Source: Parabacteroides faecalis
GTDB taxonomy: Bacteria > Bacteroidota > Bacteroidia > Bacteroidales > Tannerellaceae
Assembly (NCBI RefSeq): GCF_022809355.1
Contig: NZ_JAKZMM010000010.1
Span: 1 to 64,000, forward strand
Length of the DNA: 64,000 nucleotides
Direction: 5' to 3'
Both the position numbers and the translations under genes were made by a program. Under the pieces are notes generated by a model that was not told the DNA's origin, searched no databases, and saw only the letters and a list, made by a program, of their open reading frames with translations. Positions 47,656-55,126 of the stretch are shown piece after piece. How positions within the stretch are numbered: position 1 is the first letter of the stretch; each line of letters opens with the position of its first letter.

Positions 47656-50600
47656 ATGCTGACCATCTATCGTGCATCTGCCGGAGCCGGAAAAACCCAT
47701 CGGTTGACCGGTGAATATCTGTTGTTGCTTTTCAGCCAGCCGGGCGCATATCGGCGTATCTTGGCTGTGACCTTCACCAACAAGGCCACCGACGAGATGA
47801 AAGGCCGCATCGTGGAAGAACTCTTCCATTTGGCCAGCGGACAGCCATCAGATTATGTACAGCTATTGGTTTCTTCCTATCAGCTGACGGAAGACGAAGT
47901 GCGCCGCCAGGCACGGAAGATATTGATTGCCATCCTGCACGACTATTCAGCCTTCAACATCAGTACAATCGATCGCTTCTTCCAGCAAACCATGCGAGCC
48001 TTTACCCGCGAGATCGGTTTGCAGGGTGGATACGGTATTGAGATGGATCAGGAACGAGTACTTACCGAAGCCATTGATCGCCTCTTGAGCGACTTGGATC
48101 AACCGGAGAACAAAGAGTTGCTGGGCTGGCTGCTTCGTTTCGCCGAAGTAAAAGTAGAAGACGGTGGCGAATGGAATTTGCGGCGCGACATCACGGCATT
48201 GGGACGCGAGGTATTCAAGGAAAGCTACAAAGTATTCAGCGAAGAAGTAGCCCGCGACATCAGCGACAAGCAAGCCCTAGAAACCTACAAAGACACACTC
48301 TACGGCATCATCCGTGCGGTAGAAAAGGAAATTCAGGAGATTGGAAAGAAAGGCTTGGCAATCATGGAACAGTTTGGCTTGACACCTGCCGATTTCAAAG
48401 GCGGGAAAACATCACAAATGTTCCATTTCAGCCGATGGGCGGCGGGTGAAATCAAAGAGCCAACCATGACTTTCTGTAGCTTTGCCGATAATCTGGAGGC
48501 ATGCTTTACCCAAAAGATGAATGCCAGTCAGAAAGCAATCATTGGTACAGCTTTCGAGAACGGATTGAATGAGTGCATCAAGAAAGCCATTGCCCGCTTT
48601 GAGCAAATGATAGACTACAACACCGCCCGCGAGATCACCCGTTACTATTATACATTGGGCATTCTCACCGATATATCCAATGAGATCTCGGCCTATCGCG
48701 AAGAAAAGAACGTGATGCTGATTGCCGACACAACTGAACTGCTGAACCGGGTGATTGCCGGAAGCAACGCGCCTTTCATCTACGAAAAGACAGGTACACA
48801 GATCGATCACTTCATGATCGACGAGTTCCAAGATACTAGCGGAATGCAATGGGAGAATTTCCGTCCGCTGATTGAAGAAAGTTTGGCACACAATCGTGCA
48901 AATCTGATTGTAGGCGATGTAAAGCAAAGTATCTACCGCTTCCGTAACTCCGACTGGAAGCTATTGGATGAACAAGTAGCTCGCAATTTCCCGGTAGAAG
49001 AAATTCGGGAAGAGACATTGAAAGACAATTGGCGAAGCTGCCGCCATATTGTAGAGTTTAACAATGCTCTTTTCACCGCTGCACCCTATCTGTTACAGTC
49101 TACCTACAACGACGATCTAAGCCAATCATCGTTGGATGCCGACGCTCAGGCCGCTTTTTCTACCCGCATCATGGCAGCCTATCAACGAAGTTACCAGCGT
49201 GTTCCCAAACCTTTTCAGGAGAAAGACGGACATGTACGCGTGGAATTTGTAGCAGATGAAGAAGAAGCCGACTGGAAAGATGAAGCTCTCGAACGTCTTC
49301 CCTCTGTCTTGCAGCAACTGCAAACCAACGGTTATGCCTTAAAAGACATCGCCATTCTGGTACGTACCAACAATGAAGGAGCTCAAGTAGCCAACTATCT
49401 GCTGCAATATAAGGAAGAACATCCCGACGATGGGTTCAGTTATGACCTGATCTCCGACGAAGCCTTATATGTAAACAGTTCGGCAGCCGTGCGTTTCCTC
49501 ATCGCCATTCTGCATCATCTGAAAAGTCCGGATAATCCGACATGGGCACAAATGCTTCTATTCTCCTACAGGATTCTGACTTCCGATTGGCAGCGAGCCG
49601 ACTTCACATTGGAAGAGAAGGCTGAAATGAATCGCCTATCAACCTTGCCTTTATACGAAATGGTGGAGGGTTTGTATCGTCTGTTTGATTCATATATCCA
49701 CGAGAAAGAGCAAGTCTTTGTCCTTGCCTTCCTCGATCTGATTGCAGAATATGTACAGAAAGAGAATACGGATTTAGGACGTTTCCTAACTTGGTGGGAA
49801 GATTCAGGCATCCGAAAGACGATCGCCACGCCCGACGGACAAAATGCCATCCGTATTCTGACGGTACATAAATCCAAAGGGTTGGGTTTCCGTGCCGTCA
49901 TCTTACCTTTTGCCGACTGGGAAATTGATCATAAGCCTATGAAACCGGTTGTCCTTTGGTGCCATCCGGAAAAAGCTCCATTCAATCGGTTACATCTTGT
50001 CCCGGTTCGTTATAGTTCATCGTTGGGAGCTACTATTTTCGCCCGTGATTACTTTCAGGAACGTTTACATGCCTACATCGACAACCTGAATACGTTGTAT
50101 GTAGCGTTCACCCGCTCGAAAGAAGAATTGATTATCTTCTCGCCACGTCCGAAAAAAGTCAAAGACGATGGTTCCTTGGAAAAAATCAGCAGCATTTCCG
50201 ATCTATTGTGGAGTAGTTTGCTACAAGCTATTCCTGATACCTCAGAAGGCGAACAACTTATCCCGCTTGCCTCTTCTTTCGACTGGGAAAACAACCTATT
50301 CGAACAAGGACATTGGTGGAAACCTGAGCAAAAGACGGCCAATACATTGATACAGGAATTTCCATTGGGTAAATTACAATCCATCTCGTCTGATAACCGA
50401 TTGCATCTGCGCTTACGTGGACGAAACTATTTCTTCGATGACAACCAACGTAAACAAGGTTCGCTGATGCATGAAGTCCTGAGTATTGTTCGTGTTCCGG
50501 AAGATATTCCTCAAGCTGTCCACCGGTATCAGGAACAAGGTGTGATTAGTCAAGAAGAAGAGATTCAGTTAATCCAACAATTACAAGCCTGTCTGCAACA

Positions 50601-50874
50601 ACCAGAAGTACAACGCTGGTATAACGGTCAGGCCAAAATACTGAATGAAGTTGATATCTTATTCGGGAAAGGCGAAACCAAGCGGCCCGACCGAGTTATG
50701 ATTTATGCAGATGAAGTGGTCATCCTCGATTATAAATTCGGAGGAAAGATCAGTCGTAGTCACCAGACACAAATGCGTAATTATATCCGGCTGATCCGGC
50801 AAATGGGATACAAAAACGTTTCCGCATACTTATGGTATGTCACATTATCCCGCATTGAAGCGGTGAAAGCATGA
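47656..50874 (+). CDS. UvrD-type helicase-nuclease, RecB/AddA-like
   Basis: This 1,072-residue protein combines a superfamily 1 helicase with a C-terminal PD-(D/E)XK nuclease and probably resects double-strand breaks. Helicase motifs: Walker A SAGAGKT (8-14), AVTFTNKATDEMKGR, motif II IDEFQDT, VGDVKQSIYRFRNSD, TVHKSKGLGF and YVAFTRSKEEL. Nuclease motifs near the end: KQGSLMHEVLSIV and VVILDYKFG. In many Bacteroidetes an AddB-like nuclease gene is adjacent; here the neighbours are the SUI1-like gene and psd, so a partner must be elsewhere or absent. Confidence 0.9.
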   Translation: MLTIYRASAGAGKTHRLTGEYLLLLFSQPGAYRRILAVTFTNKATDEMKGRIVEELFHLASGQPSDYVQLLVSSYQLTEDEVRRQARKILIAILHDYSAFNISTIDRFFQQTMRAFTREIGLQGGYGIEMDQERVLTEAIDRLLSDLDQPENKELLGWLLRFAEVKVEDGGEWNLRRDITALGREVFKESYKVFSEEVARDISDKQALETYKDTLYGIIRAVEKEIQEIGKKGLAIMEQFGLTPADFKGGKTSQMFHFSRWAAGEIKEPTMTFCSFADNLEACFTQKMNASQKAIIGTAFENGLNECIKKAIARFEQMIDYNTAREITRYYYTLGILTDISNEISAYREEKNVMLIADTTELLNRVIAGSNAPFIYEKTGTQIDHFMIDEFQDTSGMQWENFRPLIEESLAHNRANLIVGDVKQSIYRFRNSDWKLLDEQVARNFPVEEIREETLKDNWRSCRHIVEFNNALFTAAPYLLQSTYNDDLSQSSLDADAQAAFSTRIMAAYQRSYQRVPKPFQEKDGHVRVEFVADEEEADWKDEALERLPSVLQQLQTNGYALKDIAILVRTNNEGAQVANYLLQYKEEHPDDGFSYDLISDEALYVNSSAAVRFLIAILHHLKSPDNPTWAQMLLFSYRILTSDWQRADFTLEEKAEMNRLSTLPLYEMVEGLYRLFDSYIHEKEQVFVLAFLDLIAEYVQKENTDLGRFLTWWEDSGIRKTIATPDGQNAIRILTVHKSKGLGFRAVILPFADWEIDHKPMKPVVLWCHPEKAPFNRLHLVPVRYSSSLGATIFARDYFQERLHAYIDNLNTLYVAFTRSKEELIIFSPRPKKVKDDGSLEKISSISDLLWSSLLQAIPDTSEGEQLIPLASSFDWENNLFEQGHWWKPEQKTANTLIQEFPLGKLQSISSDNRLHLRLRGRNYFFDDNQRKQGSLMHEVLSIVRVPEDIPQAVHRYQEQGVISQEEEIQLIQQLQACLQQPEVQRWYNGQAKILNEVDILFGKGETKRPDRVMIYADEVVILDYKFGGKISRSHQTQMRNYIRLIRQMGYKNVSAYLWYVTLSRIEAVKA

Positions 50875-50879
50875 TTTTA

Positions 50880-50911
50880 TTTGGGATATTCCATAAAAAT
50901 AAATACTTTTG
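50880..50911 (+). promoter_or_regulatory. Consensus promoter of psd-pssA
   Basis: TTTG at 50880-50883, a 20-base spacer and TACTTTTG at 50904-50911 match the Bacteroidetes -33/-7 consensus exactly. It begins 5 bases after the helicase-nuclease stop. Confidence 0.75.
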
Positions 50912-50944
50912 CAATCTATAACAAAAAAAGATTCAGTTAGAAAA

Positions 50945-51616
50945 ATGAAGGTACACAGAGAAGGAACCGGTTTACTGCTTGCTTTATTTACAATATTCTT
51001 TATTGTAAATCTTGTCTTGTATCATACTGTCGGCAAAGGAGGACTTTTCTATACCGTTGCTTTTGTAACAACCGTCTTTTTTTTGTTGGTATTAAACTTC
51101 TTCCGGAGTCCATTCCGCCGTTTCCCTTATGATTCGGAAGGATTGGTCATTTCTCCTGCAGACGGTACTATTGTTGCGATCGAAGAAGTAATGGAGAATG
51201 AAATCCTGCATCGTAAATGCCTGCAAATTTCGGTCTTCATGTCGGTTTTCAACGTACATGCCAACTGGTTTCCTGTAAACGGAACGGTTAAATATGTCTC
51301 TCATAACAACGGACGTTTCATGGCTGCTTATTTACCAAAGAGTAGTACTGAAAACGAACGGTCGGCTGTCGTTATTACAACACGTAACGGAGTAGAAGTA
51401 ATGGCCCGGCAAATTGCTGGAGCTTTGGCACGCCGTATTGTTACGTATGCCAAACCAGGAGACAAATGCCATGTGGACGAACAAATGGGGTTCATTAAAT
51501 TCGGTTCCCGCGTAGATGTTTATTTGCCGGTAGGAACAGAAGTCCTGGTCGAAATGGACCAAAAGGTAACAGGAAACCAAACTCCTATCGCTCGTTTAGG
51601 GAAATTAAACAACTAA
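50945..51616 (+). CDS. psd: Phosphatidylserine decarboxylase, small type
   Basis: This 223-residue enzyme converts phosphatidylserine to phosphatidylethanolamine. It has two N-terminal membrane segments (about 9-50), the catalytic-domain motif VISPADGTIVAI near 68, FMSVFNVHANWFPVNG near 98 and the self-cleavage site GS at 187-188 in KFGSRVDVYLP, where serine becomes the pyruvoyl group. A TTG at 50909 lies inside the -7 promoter element, so ATG 50945 is chosen. The pssA gene follows after 4 bases, giving consecutive pathway steps. Confidence 0.96.
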   Translation: MKVHREGTGLLLALFTIFFIVNLVLYHTVGKGGLFYTVAFVTTVFFLLVLNFFRSPFRRFPYDSEGLVISPADGTIVAIEEVMENEILHRKCLQISVFMSVFNVHANWFPVNGTVKYVSHNNGRFMAAYLPKSSTENERSAVVITTRNGVEVMARQIAGALARRIVTYAKPGDKCHVDEQMGFIKFGSRVDVYLPVGTEVLVEMDQKVTGNQTPIARLGKLNN

Positions 51617-51620
51617 AGAA

Positions 51621-52322
51621 ATGAATCTAATCAAACACATTCCCAATACAATTACATGCCTGAACCTATTTTCAGGATGTATGTCGATTGTTGCTGCTAT
51701 CGGAGGTGATTTGCGTACAGCTTTTATCTGGATTGTCGGAGCTGCGGTCTTCGATTTTATGGACGGCTTTGCTGCACGTTTACTGAAAGCCTATTCACCC
51801 ATGGGTAAAGAACTGGATTCTCTCTCAGATGTGGTTAGTTTTGGAGTTGCTCCGGGAATGATTCTCTATTCTTTGTTTTCACAAGCAGCCCTTCTGATGA
51901 ATTTACAAGGTTGTTTGGCTTTGCTTCCTTTTTGTGCCTTTGTAATTCCCGTCTTTTCCGGATTACGATTAGCTAAGTTCAATATAGATGAACGGCAAAC
52001 AACCTCGTTTATTGGTCTGCCTGTTCCGGCACATGCTCTGTTTTGGGGTTCGCTCGCTTATTCCGTACAAGCTTGGTTGCCCATGAATGCTTCCTGGTTA
52101 TTATATGGAGGCATTATCTTAGCGTGTCTTACTTCCTATCTGTTAGTCTCTGAAATACCGATGTTCTCCATGAAAGTCAAATCAGTTTCATGGAAAGGGA
52201 ACGAATGCCGATACATCTTGCTTTTGGCTGCGATTCTATTTATTGCGTTTTGGGGCTACTTAGGAATAGCCGGAACCATTGTGCTTTATTTTATCTTGTC
52301 TCTTTTTAACAGGAATAAGTAA
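51621..52322 (+). CDS. pssA: CDP-diacylglycerol--serine O-phosphatidyltransferase
   Basis: PssA makes phosphatidylserine, the substrate of the preceding psd. The 233-residue membrane protein has the CDP-alcohol phosphatidyltransferase signature with Asp45, Asp48-Gly49, Ala52-Arg53, Gly62, Asp66 and Asp70 (FDFMDGFAARLL then GKELDSLSDVVSFG). About eight hydrophobic segments follow. It is 4 bases from psd, so the pair is a phosphatidylethanolamine synthesis operon. Confidence 0.96.
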   Translation: MNLIKHIPNTITCLNLFSGCMSIVAAIGGDLRTAFIWIVGAAVFDFMDGFAARLLKAYSPMGKELDSLSDVVSFGVAPGMILYSLFSQAALLMNLQGCLALLPFCAFVIPVFSGLRLAKFNIDERQTTSFIGLPVPAHALFWGSLAYSVQAWLPMNASWLLYGGIILACLTSYLLVSEIPMFSMKVKSVSWKGNECRYILLLAAILFIAFWGYLGIAGTIVLYFILSLFNRNK

Positions 52323-52379
52323 ACCTCTCTTCATGAGAATTTGTTTTTCTGTTTGAGTACTTAATTCTATATAGTGTTT

Positions 52380-52685
52380 ATGTTTAAATTCTTATTTTTT
52401 ATAGTGTTTCTTTTCTTTCTGCTCGTATTCTTATTGGGCTTTTCCTTGTTACGCGGATTGAAAAGATTCTTGTTTGGTGACGGAGGAAACCAAAGACAAC
52501 AAACTTACCAACGAAGAACAACCTCGCAATCTCAAAACCAAACGTATGGCTCTCAAAAGACTTCATCTACCGACTCGTATGCAAACGCTGAAGAAGTAGA
52601 AGATCCACCTCGTAGTTGGAAACGCAGAAGAAAAATTTATAGCCAAAACGAAGGTGAATATGTCGATTATGAAGAGGTAAAATAA
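52380..52685 (+). CDS. DUF4834-type small membrane protein
   Basis: This 101-residue protein has one N-terminal hydrophobic helix (about residues 2-24, rich in Phe and Leu), a short basic stretch (RGLKRFLFG) and a polar Gln/Thr/Ser-rich C-terminal half ending DYEEVK. This matches the Bacteroidetes family I know as DUF4834; function unknown. A GTG six bases upstream is a possible but less likely start. It lies 57 bases after pssA, possibly in the same transcript. Confidence 0.72.
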   Translation: MFKFLFFIVFLFFLLVFLLGFSLLRGLKRFLFGDGGNQRQQTYQRRTTSQSQNQTYGSQKTSSTDSYANAEEVEDPPRSWKRRRKIYSQNEGEYVDYEEVK

Positions 52686-52719
52686 TAAGGTAAATAAAAC
52701 CATACATAATTATAATAGC

Positions 52720-53886
52720 ATGAAAAAGTTGTTTTCTTTCATGGGTTGTTGTTTATTGGCAGCCTGTTCCTCTCATCAACCTGGTGAGATTTCCGGTTCG
52801 TTATCAGGAGTTGGAAGTGACACCTTACTTGTTCGTTCATTTGTTATGTATCCGACAAACACCGGACGTCCGGAACTAGATTTGGATACCGTTCCATTAG
52901 TAAATGGCAAGTTTTCATTAAACCTAGGAAATAGCACTGATTTAAGATATGTTCAAATCGGAGAATTTCCTTCATCTAAATCCAATCCAGATGGAAGCAG
53001 ACCTGCAGTATCTATGGAAGTGATTCCTCTCGTTTTATTACCGGGAAAATATGTAACGGTCGAAGGTTCATTACATAAATATAAATTAGGCGGTGCACCT
53101 TTCTATGAATCCTTGAATGAGCTGAATACTAAAATGGAACCTATTGTTCAAAAGACAGATTCCTTGTCGTCTGCATATCGCAAGAAAGCTCAGGAAGGTG
53201 TTTCACAAGAAGAAGTTCAAAAGGTTGCAGCCCAAATCGAGAAAGTACAAGAAGAAATTAAGGAAACTTATATTCATTTTATAAAAGAGCATGCTGATCA
53301 GGATGTATCTGTTTTTTTACTGACACATGGAGCTTTGGAAGGTGATGAATTGAAAGAATTACTTGACTTGATAGCCGAACCAGTACGCAACGGCGTGATG
53401 GCCCCCATGTATCAATCGATCAAGCAGGCATACGAAAAACAGGAAGAACGTCGGAAAGCACAGGAAAAGATTAAGGAAGGTGCTCCTGCTCCCGAATTTA
53501 CCTTGAAAGATATTAATGGAAAGGACTTCTCTCTTTCTTCTCTGAAAGGTAAATATGTCATCCTGGATTTTTGGGGAAGTTGGTGCGGCTGGTGTATCAA
53601 AGGCATTCCAGATCTGAAGAAAGCTTATGAGAAATATAAGGGTCAACTGGAAATTGTAGGAATTGACTGCAATGATACAGAGGAGAAATGGAAAGCAGCC
53701 GTTGAGAAACATACTTTACCCTGGATTCATGTCCGCAACGAAGGTAATCCGGATGTAACTTTGCTTTACGGAATAGAAGGTTTTCCGACCAAGATTATTC
53801 TGGATAAAGAAGGAAATATTGTAAAAACGGTTGTAGGAGAAGATCCTGAGTTTTACAAACACCTGGATGCTTTAATGAAAAAATAG
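52720..53886 (+). CDS. Thioredoxin-like (TlpA/ResA type) lipoprotein with DUF4369-like domain
   Basis: This 388-residue lipoprotein has lipobox LAAC (Cys16). The N-terminal half is a beta-rich region resembling DUF4369 (about 22-125), joined by a charged helical linker (about 140-240) to a C-terminal TlpA/AhpC-type thioredoxin fold. The redox site is Cys289-Gly-Trp-Cys292 in WCGWCIKGIP, with cis-Pro in GFPTKIILD. It likely acts in periplasmic disulfide exchange or oxidative stress. Such proteins are numerous in Bacteroidetes and substrates are mostly unknown. Confidence 0.92.
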   Translation: MKKLFSFMGCCLLAACSSHQPGEISGSLSGVGSDTLLVRSFVMYPTNTGRPELDLDTVPLVNGKFSLNLGNSTDLRYVQIGEFPSSKSNPDGSRPAVSMEVIPLVLLPGKYVTVEGSLHKYKLGGAPFYESLNELNTKMEPIVQKTDSLSSAYRKKAQEGVSQEEVQKVAAQIEKVQEEIKETYIHFIKEHADQDVSVFLLTHGALEGDELKELLDLIAEPVRNGVMAPMYQSIKQAYEKQEERRKAQEKIKEGAPAPEFTLKDINGKDFSLSSLKGKYVILDFWGSWCGWCIKGIPDLKKAYEKYKGQLEIVGIDCNDTEEKWKAAVEKHTLPWIHVRNEGNPDVTLLYGIEGFPTKIILDKEGNIVKTVVGEDPEFYKHLDALMKK

Positions 53887-53926
53887 GATAAAAAAGAGCT
53901 CTGAAAAAAGGTAATAAGCAATGGAG

Positions 53927-53987
53927 AAAAAGCCGGCGTATTTTTGTCAATTTACGCCGGCTTTTCATAAAAATACGCCGGCTTTTT
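53927..53987. terminator. Bidirectional terminator with three GCCGGC elements
   Basis: AAAAGCCGGCGTA (53928-53940) pairs with TACGCCGGCTTTT (53953-53965) over 13 bp, and a third copy, TACGCCGGCTTTTT, lies at 53974-53987. The first arm can pair with either later copy. T runs flank both sides, so it serves the convergent thioredoxin-like and tadA genes. Confidence 0.8.
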
Positions 53988-53998
53988 GGAGAAAGACT

Positions 53999-54445
53999 TT
54001 ACCTCCTTTTTTCTTGAAAGAAACGTTTCATTTCGGCTGCGCATTCTTCTTCCAGAACACCTTTCTTGACAACAGCTTTCGGATGGAAAGCTTGTGGCGC
54101 AAACCGGCTATATCCTCGTTTCTCGTCTGATGCTCCATATACAACCGTTGACAATTGCGACCAACCAATTGCTCCTGCACACATAATACAAGGCTCGACC
54201 GTCACATACAAGGTACAACCCGTCAGATACTTTGCTCCCAACACATTGGTTGCCGCTGTAATAGCCAACATTTCGGCATGTGCCGTCACATCATTCAGCC
54301 GTTCCGTCTGATTATGTGCCCGGGCAATGATTTTTCCCTGGCAAGTAATGACGGCTCCGACGGGAATTTCTCCTTCTTCAGCGGCAGCCTGCGCTTCCTG
54401 AAGTGCCTGTTTCATGAAATATATGTCGTCGTACGGGTTGATCAT
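53999..54445 (-). CDS. tadA: tRNA-specific adenosine deaminase TadA
   Basis: TadA converts A34 of tRNA-Arg(ACG) to inosine. The 148-residue protein has the cytidine-deaminase zinc motifs HAE at 56-58 and PCIMC at 85-89, and the family opening DIYFMKQALQEAQ with GEIPVGAVI. It is of normal length. Its start overlaps the upstream small gene by 4 bases. Confidence 0.96.
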   Translation of the reverse strand: MINPYDDIYFMKQALQEAQAAAEEGEIPVGAVITCQGKIIARAHNQTERLNDVTAHAEMLAITAATNVLGAKYLTGCTLYVTVEPCIMCAGAIGWSQLSTVVYGASDEKRGYSRFAPQAFHPKAVVKKGVLEEECAAEMKRFFQEKRR

Positions 54446-54669
54446 CTTCTCATTTCATTTTCATTAAACAATGTCGGATAATCTTCTTCCAGTGTCCGCA
54501 TAATATGCGAAAGAATCGTTTCCCGATACCACCTCGATTTATTGGCAATCCGGTATTTATCAAGATAACGCTGCACCGTCTTATACTCATCATCGTTGAG
54601 CATAAACGTAATCTTATGAATCCTGGGATGATTCGGCTGTGCCACTGAATATTTCTTTGTCCGTTTCAT
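54442..54669 (-). CDS. Small conserved-type protein, possible ribbon-helix-helix
   Basis: With ATG at 54669 this is a 75-residue basic protein (MKRTKKYSVAQPNHPR). A beta strand (HKITFMLNDDEY) followed by two helices (KTVQRYLDKYRI, SRWYRETILSHIMRTLEEDY) suggests a ribbon-helix-helix-like DNA-binding fold, by inference. It overlaps tadA by 4 bases and is probably co-transcribed. The -7 element ends only 4 bases before the ATG, which suggests a leaderless or nearly leaderless mRNA. Confidence 0.72.
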   Translation of the reverse strand: MKRTKKYSVAQPNHPRIHKITFMLNDDEYKTVQRYLDKYRIANKSRWYRETILSHIMRTLEEDYPTLFNENEMRR

Positions 54670-54673
54670 GTTA

Positions 54674-54703
54674 CAAAAGTACAAGGCTTCGTGGAAATAC
54701 AAA
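54674..54703 (-). promoter_or_regulatory. Promoter of the small gene-tadA unit
   Basis: On the minus strand TTTG (54700-54703), 18 bases, then TACTTTTG (54674-54681) form a near-consensus -33/-7 pair. Confidence 0.5.
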
Positions 54704-54714
54704 AGAATAATCTG

Positions 54715-54722
54715 TATATTTG
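54715..54722 (+). promoter_or_regulatory. -7 element of yraN
   Basis: TATATTTG followed by C is a perfect -7 element 14 bases before the yraN start. The -33 position lacks TTTG. It overlaps the divergent promoter region of the small gene-tadA unit. Confidence 0.45.
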
Positions 54723-54736
54723 CGAAAAACCTAATT

Positions 54737-55105
54737 ATGGCGGAAAGGAATAATACAGGAAAAGAAGGTGAATCGGAAGCTCGTGCTTACCTGGAAAAAC
54801 AAGGATATCAAATATTACATACCAATTGGCACTTTCATCATTACGAACTTGACCTGGTAGCTATCTATGAAGGTGAATTAATCGTCGTAGAAGTAAAGAC
54901 ACGATCGGTCGGTTGCCTGTTACCGCCCGAAGAAGCCGTCGACCAAAAGAAGATCAAACGCATTGTAGCTGCTACCGATGCTTATATCCGATATTTCAAC
55001 AACCCGCTTCCTGTTCGTTTTGATATTATCACAATGCAGAAAGAAAACGGACGGTATTCAGTCCAAGAGCATATTGAAGATGCCTTTTATGCTCCAGTAC
55101 ACTGA
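54737..55105 (+). CDS. YraN/UPF0102 family nuclease-like protein
   Basis: This 122-residue protein belongs to UPF0102, a small PD-(D/E)XK-type endonuclease-like family. Motifs are NNTGKEGESEARAYLEKQGY, given here as the start, then the WHFHHYELDLVAIYEGELIVVEVKTR core with the putative catalytic E-x-D ... E-V-K set, and a C-terminal RFDIITM strand. The biological role is unsettled. An in-frame ATG at 54668 overlaps the divergent gene and is rejected in favour of 54737. Confidence 0.9.
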   Translation: MAERNNTGKEGESEARAYLEKQGYQILHTNWHFHHYELDLVAIYEGELIVVEVKTRSVGCLLPPEEAVDQKKIKRIVAATDAYIRYFNNPLPVRFDIITMQKENGRYSVQEHIEDAFYAPVH

Positions 55106-55126
55106 ATACCGCCAGTAATTCTATTT

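Noticed and set aside
50909-50944. Upstream TTG start for psd, and similarly 40439 for rex
   Set aside because: Both TTG codons fall inside a TACTTTTG -7 promoter element, so they are not translated.
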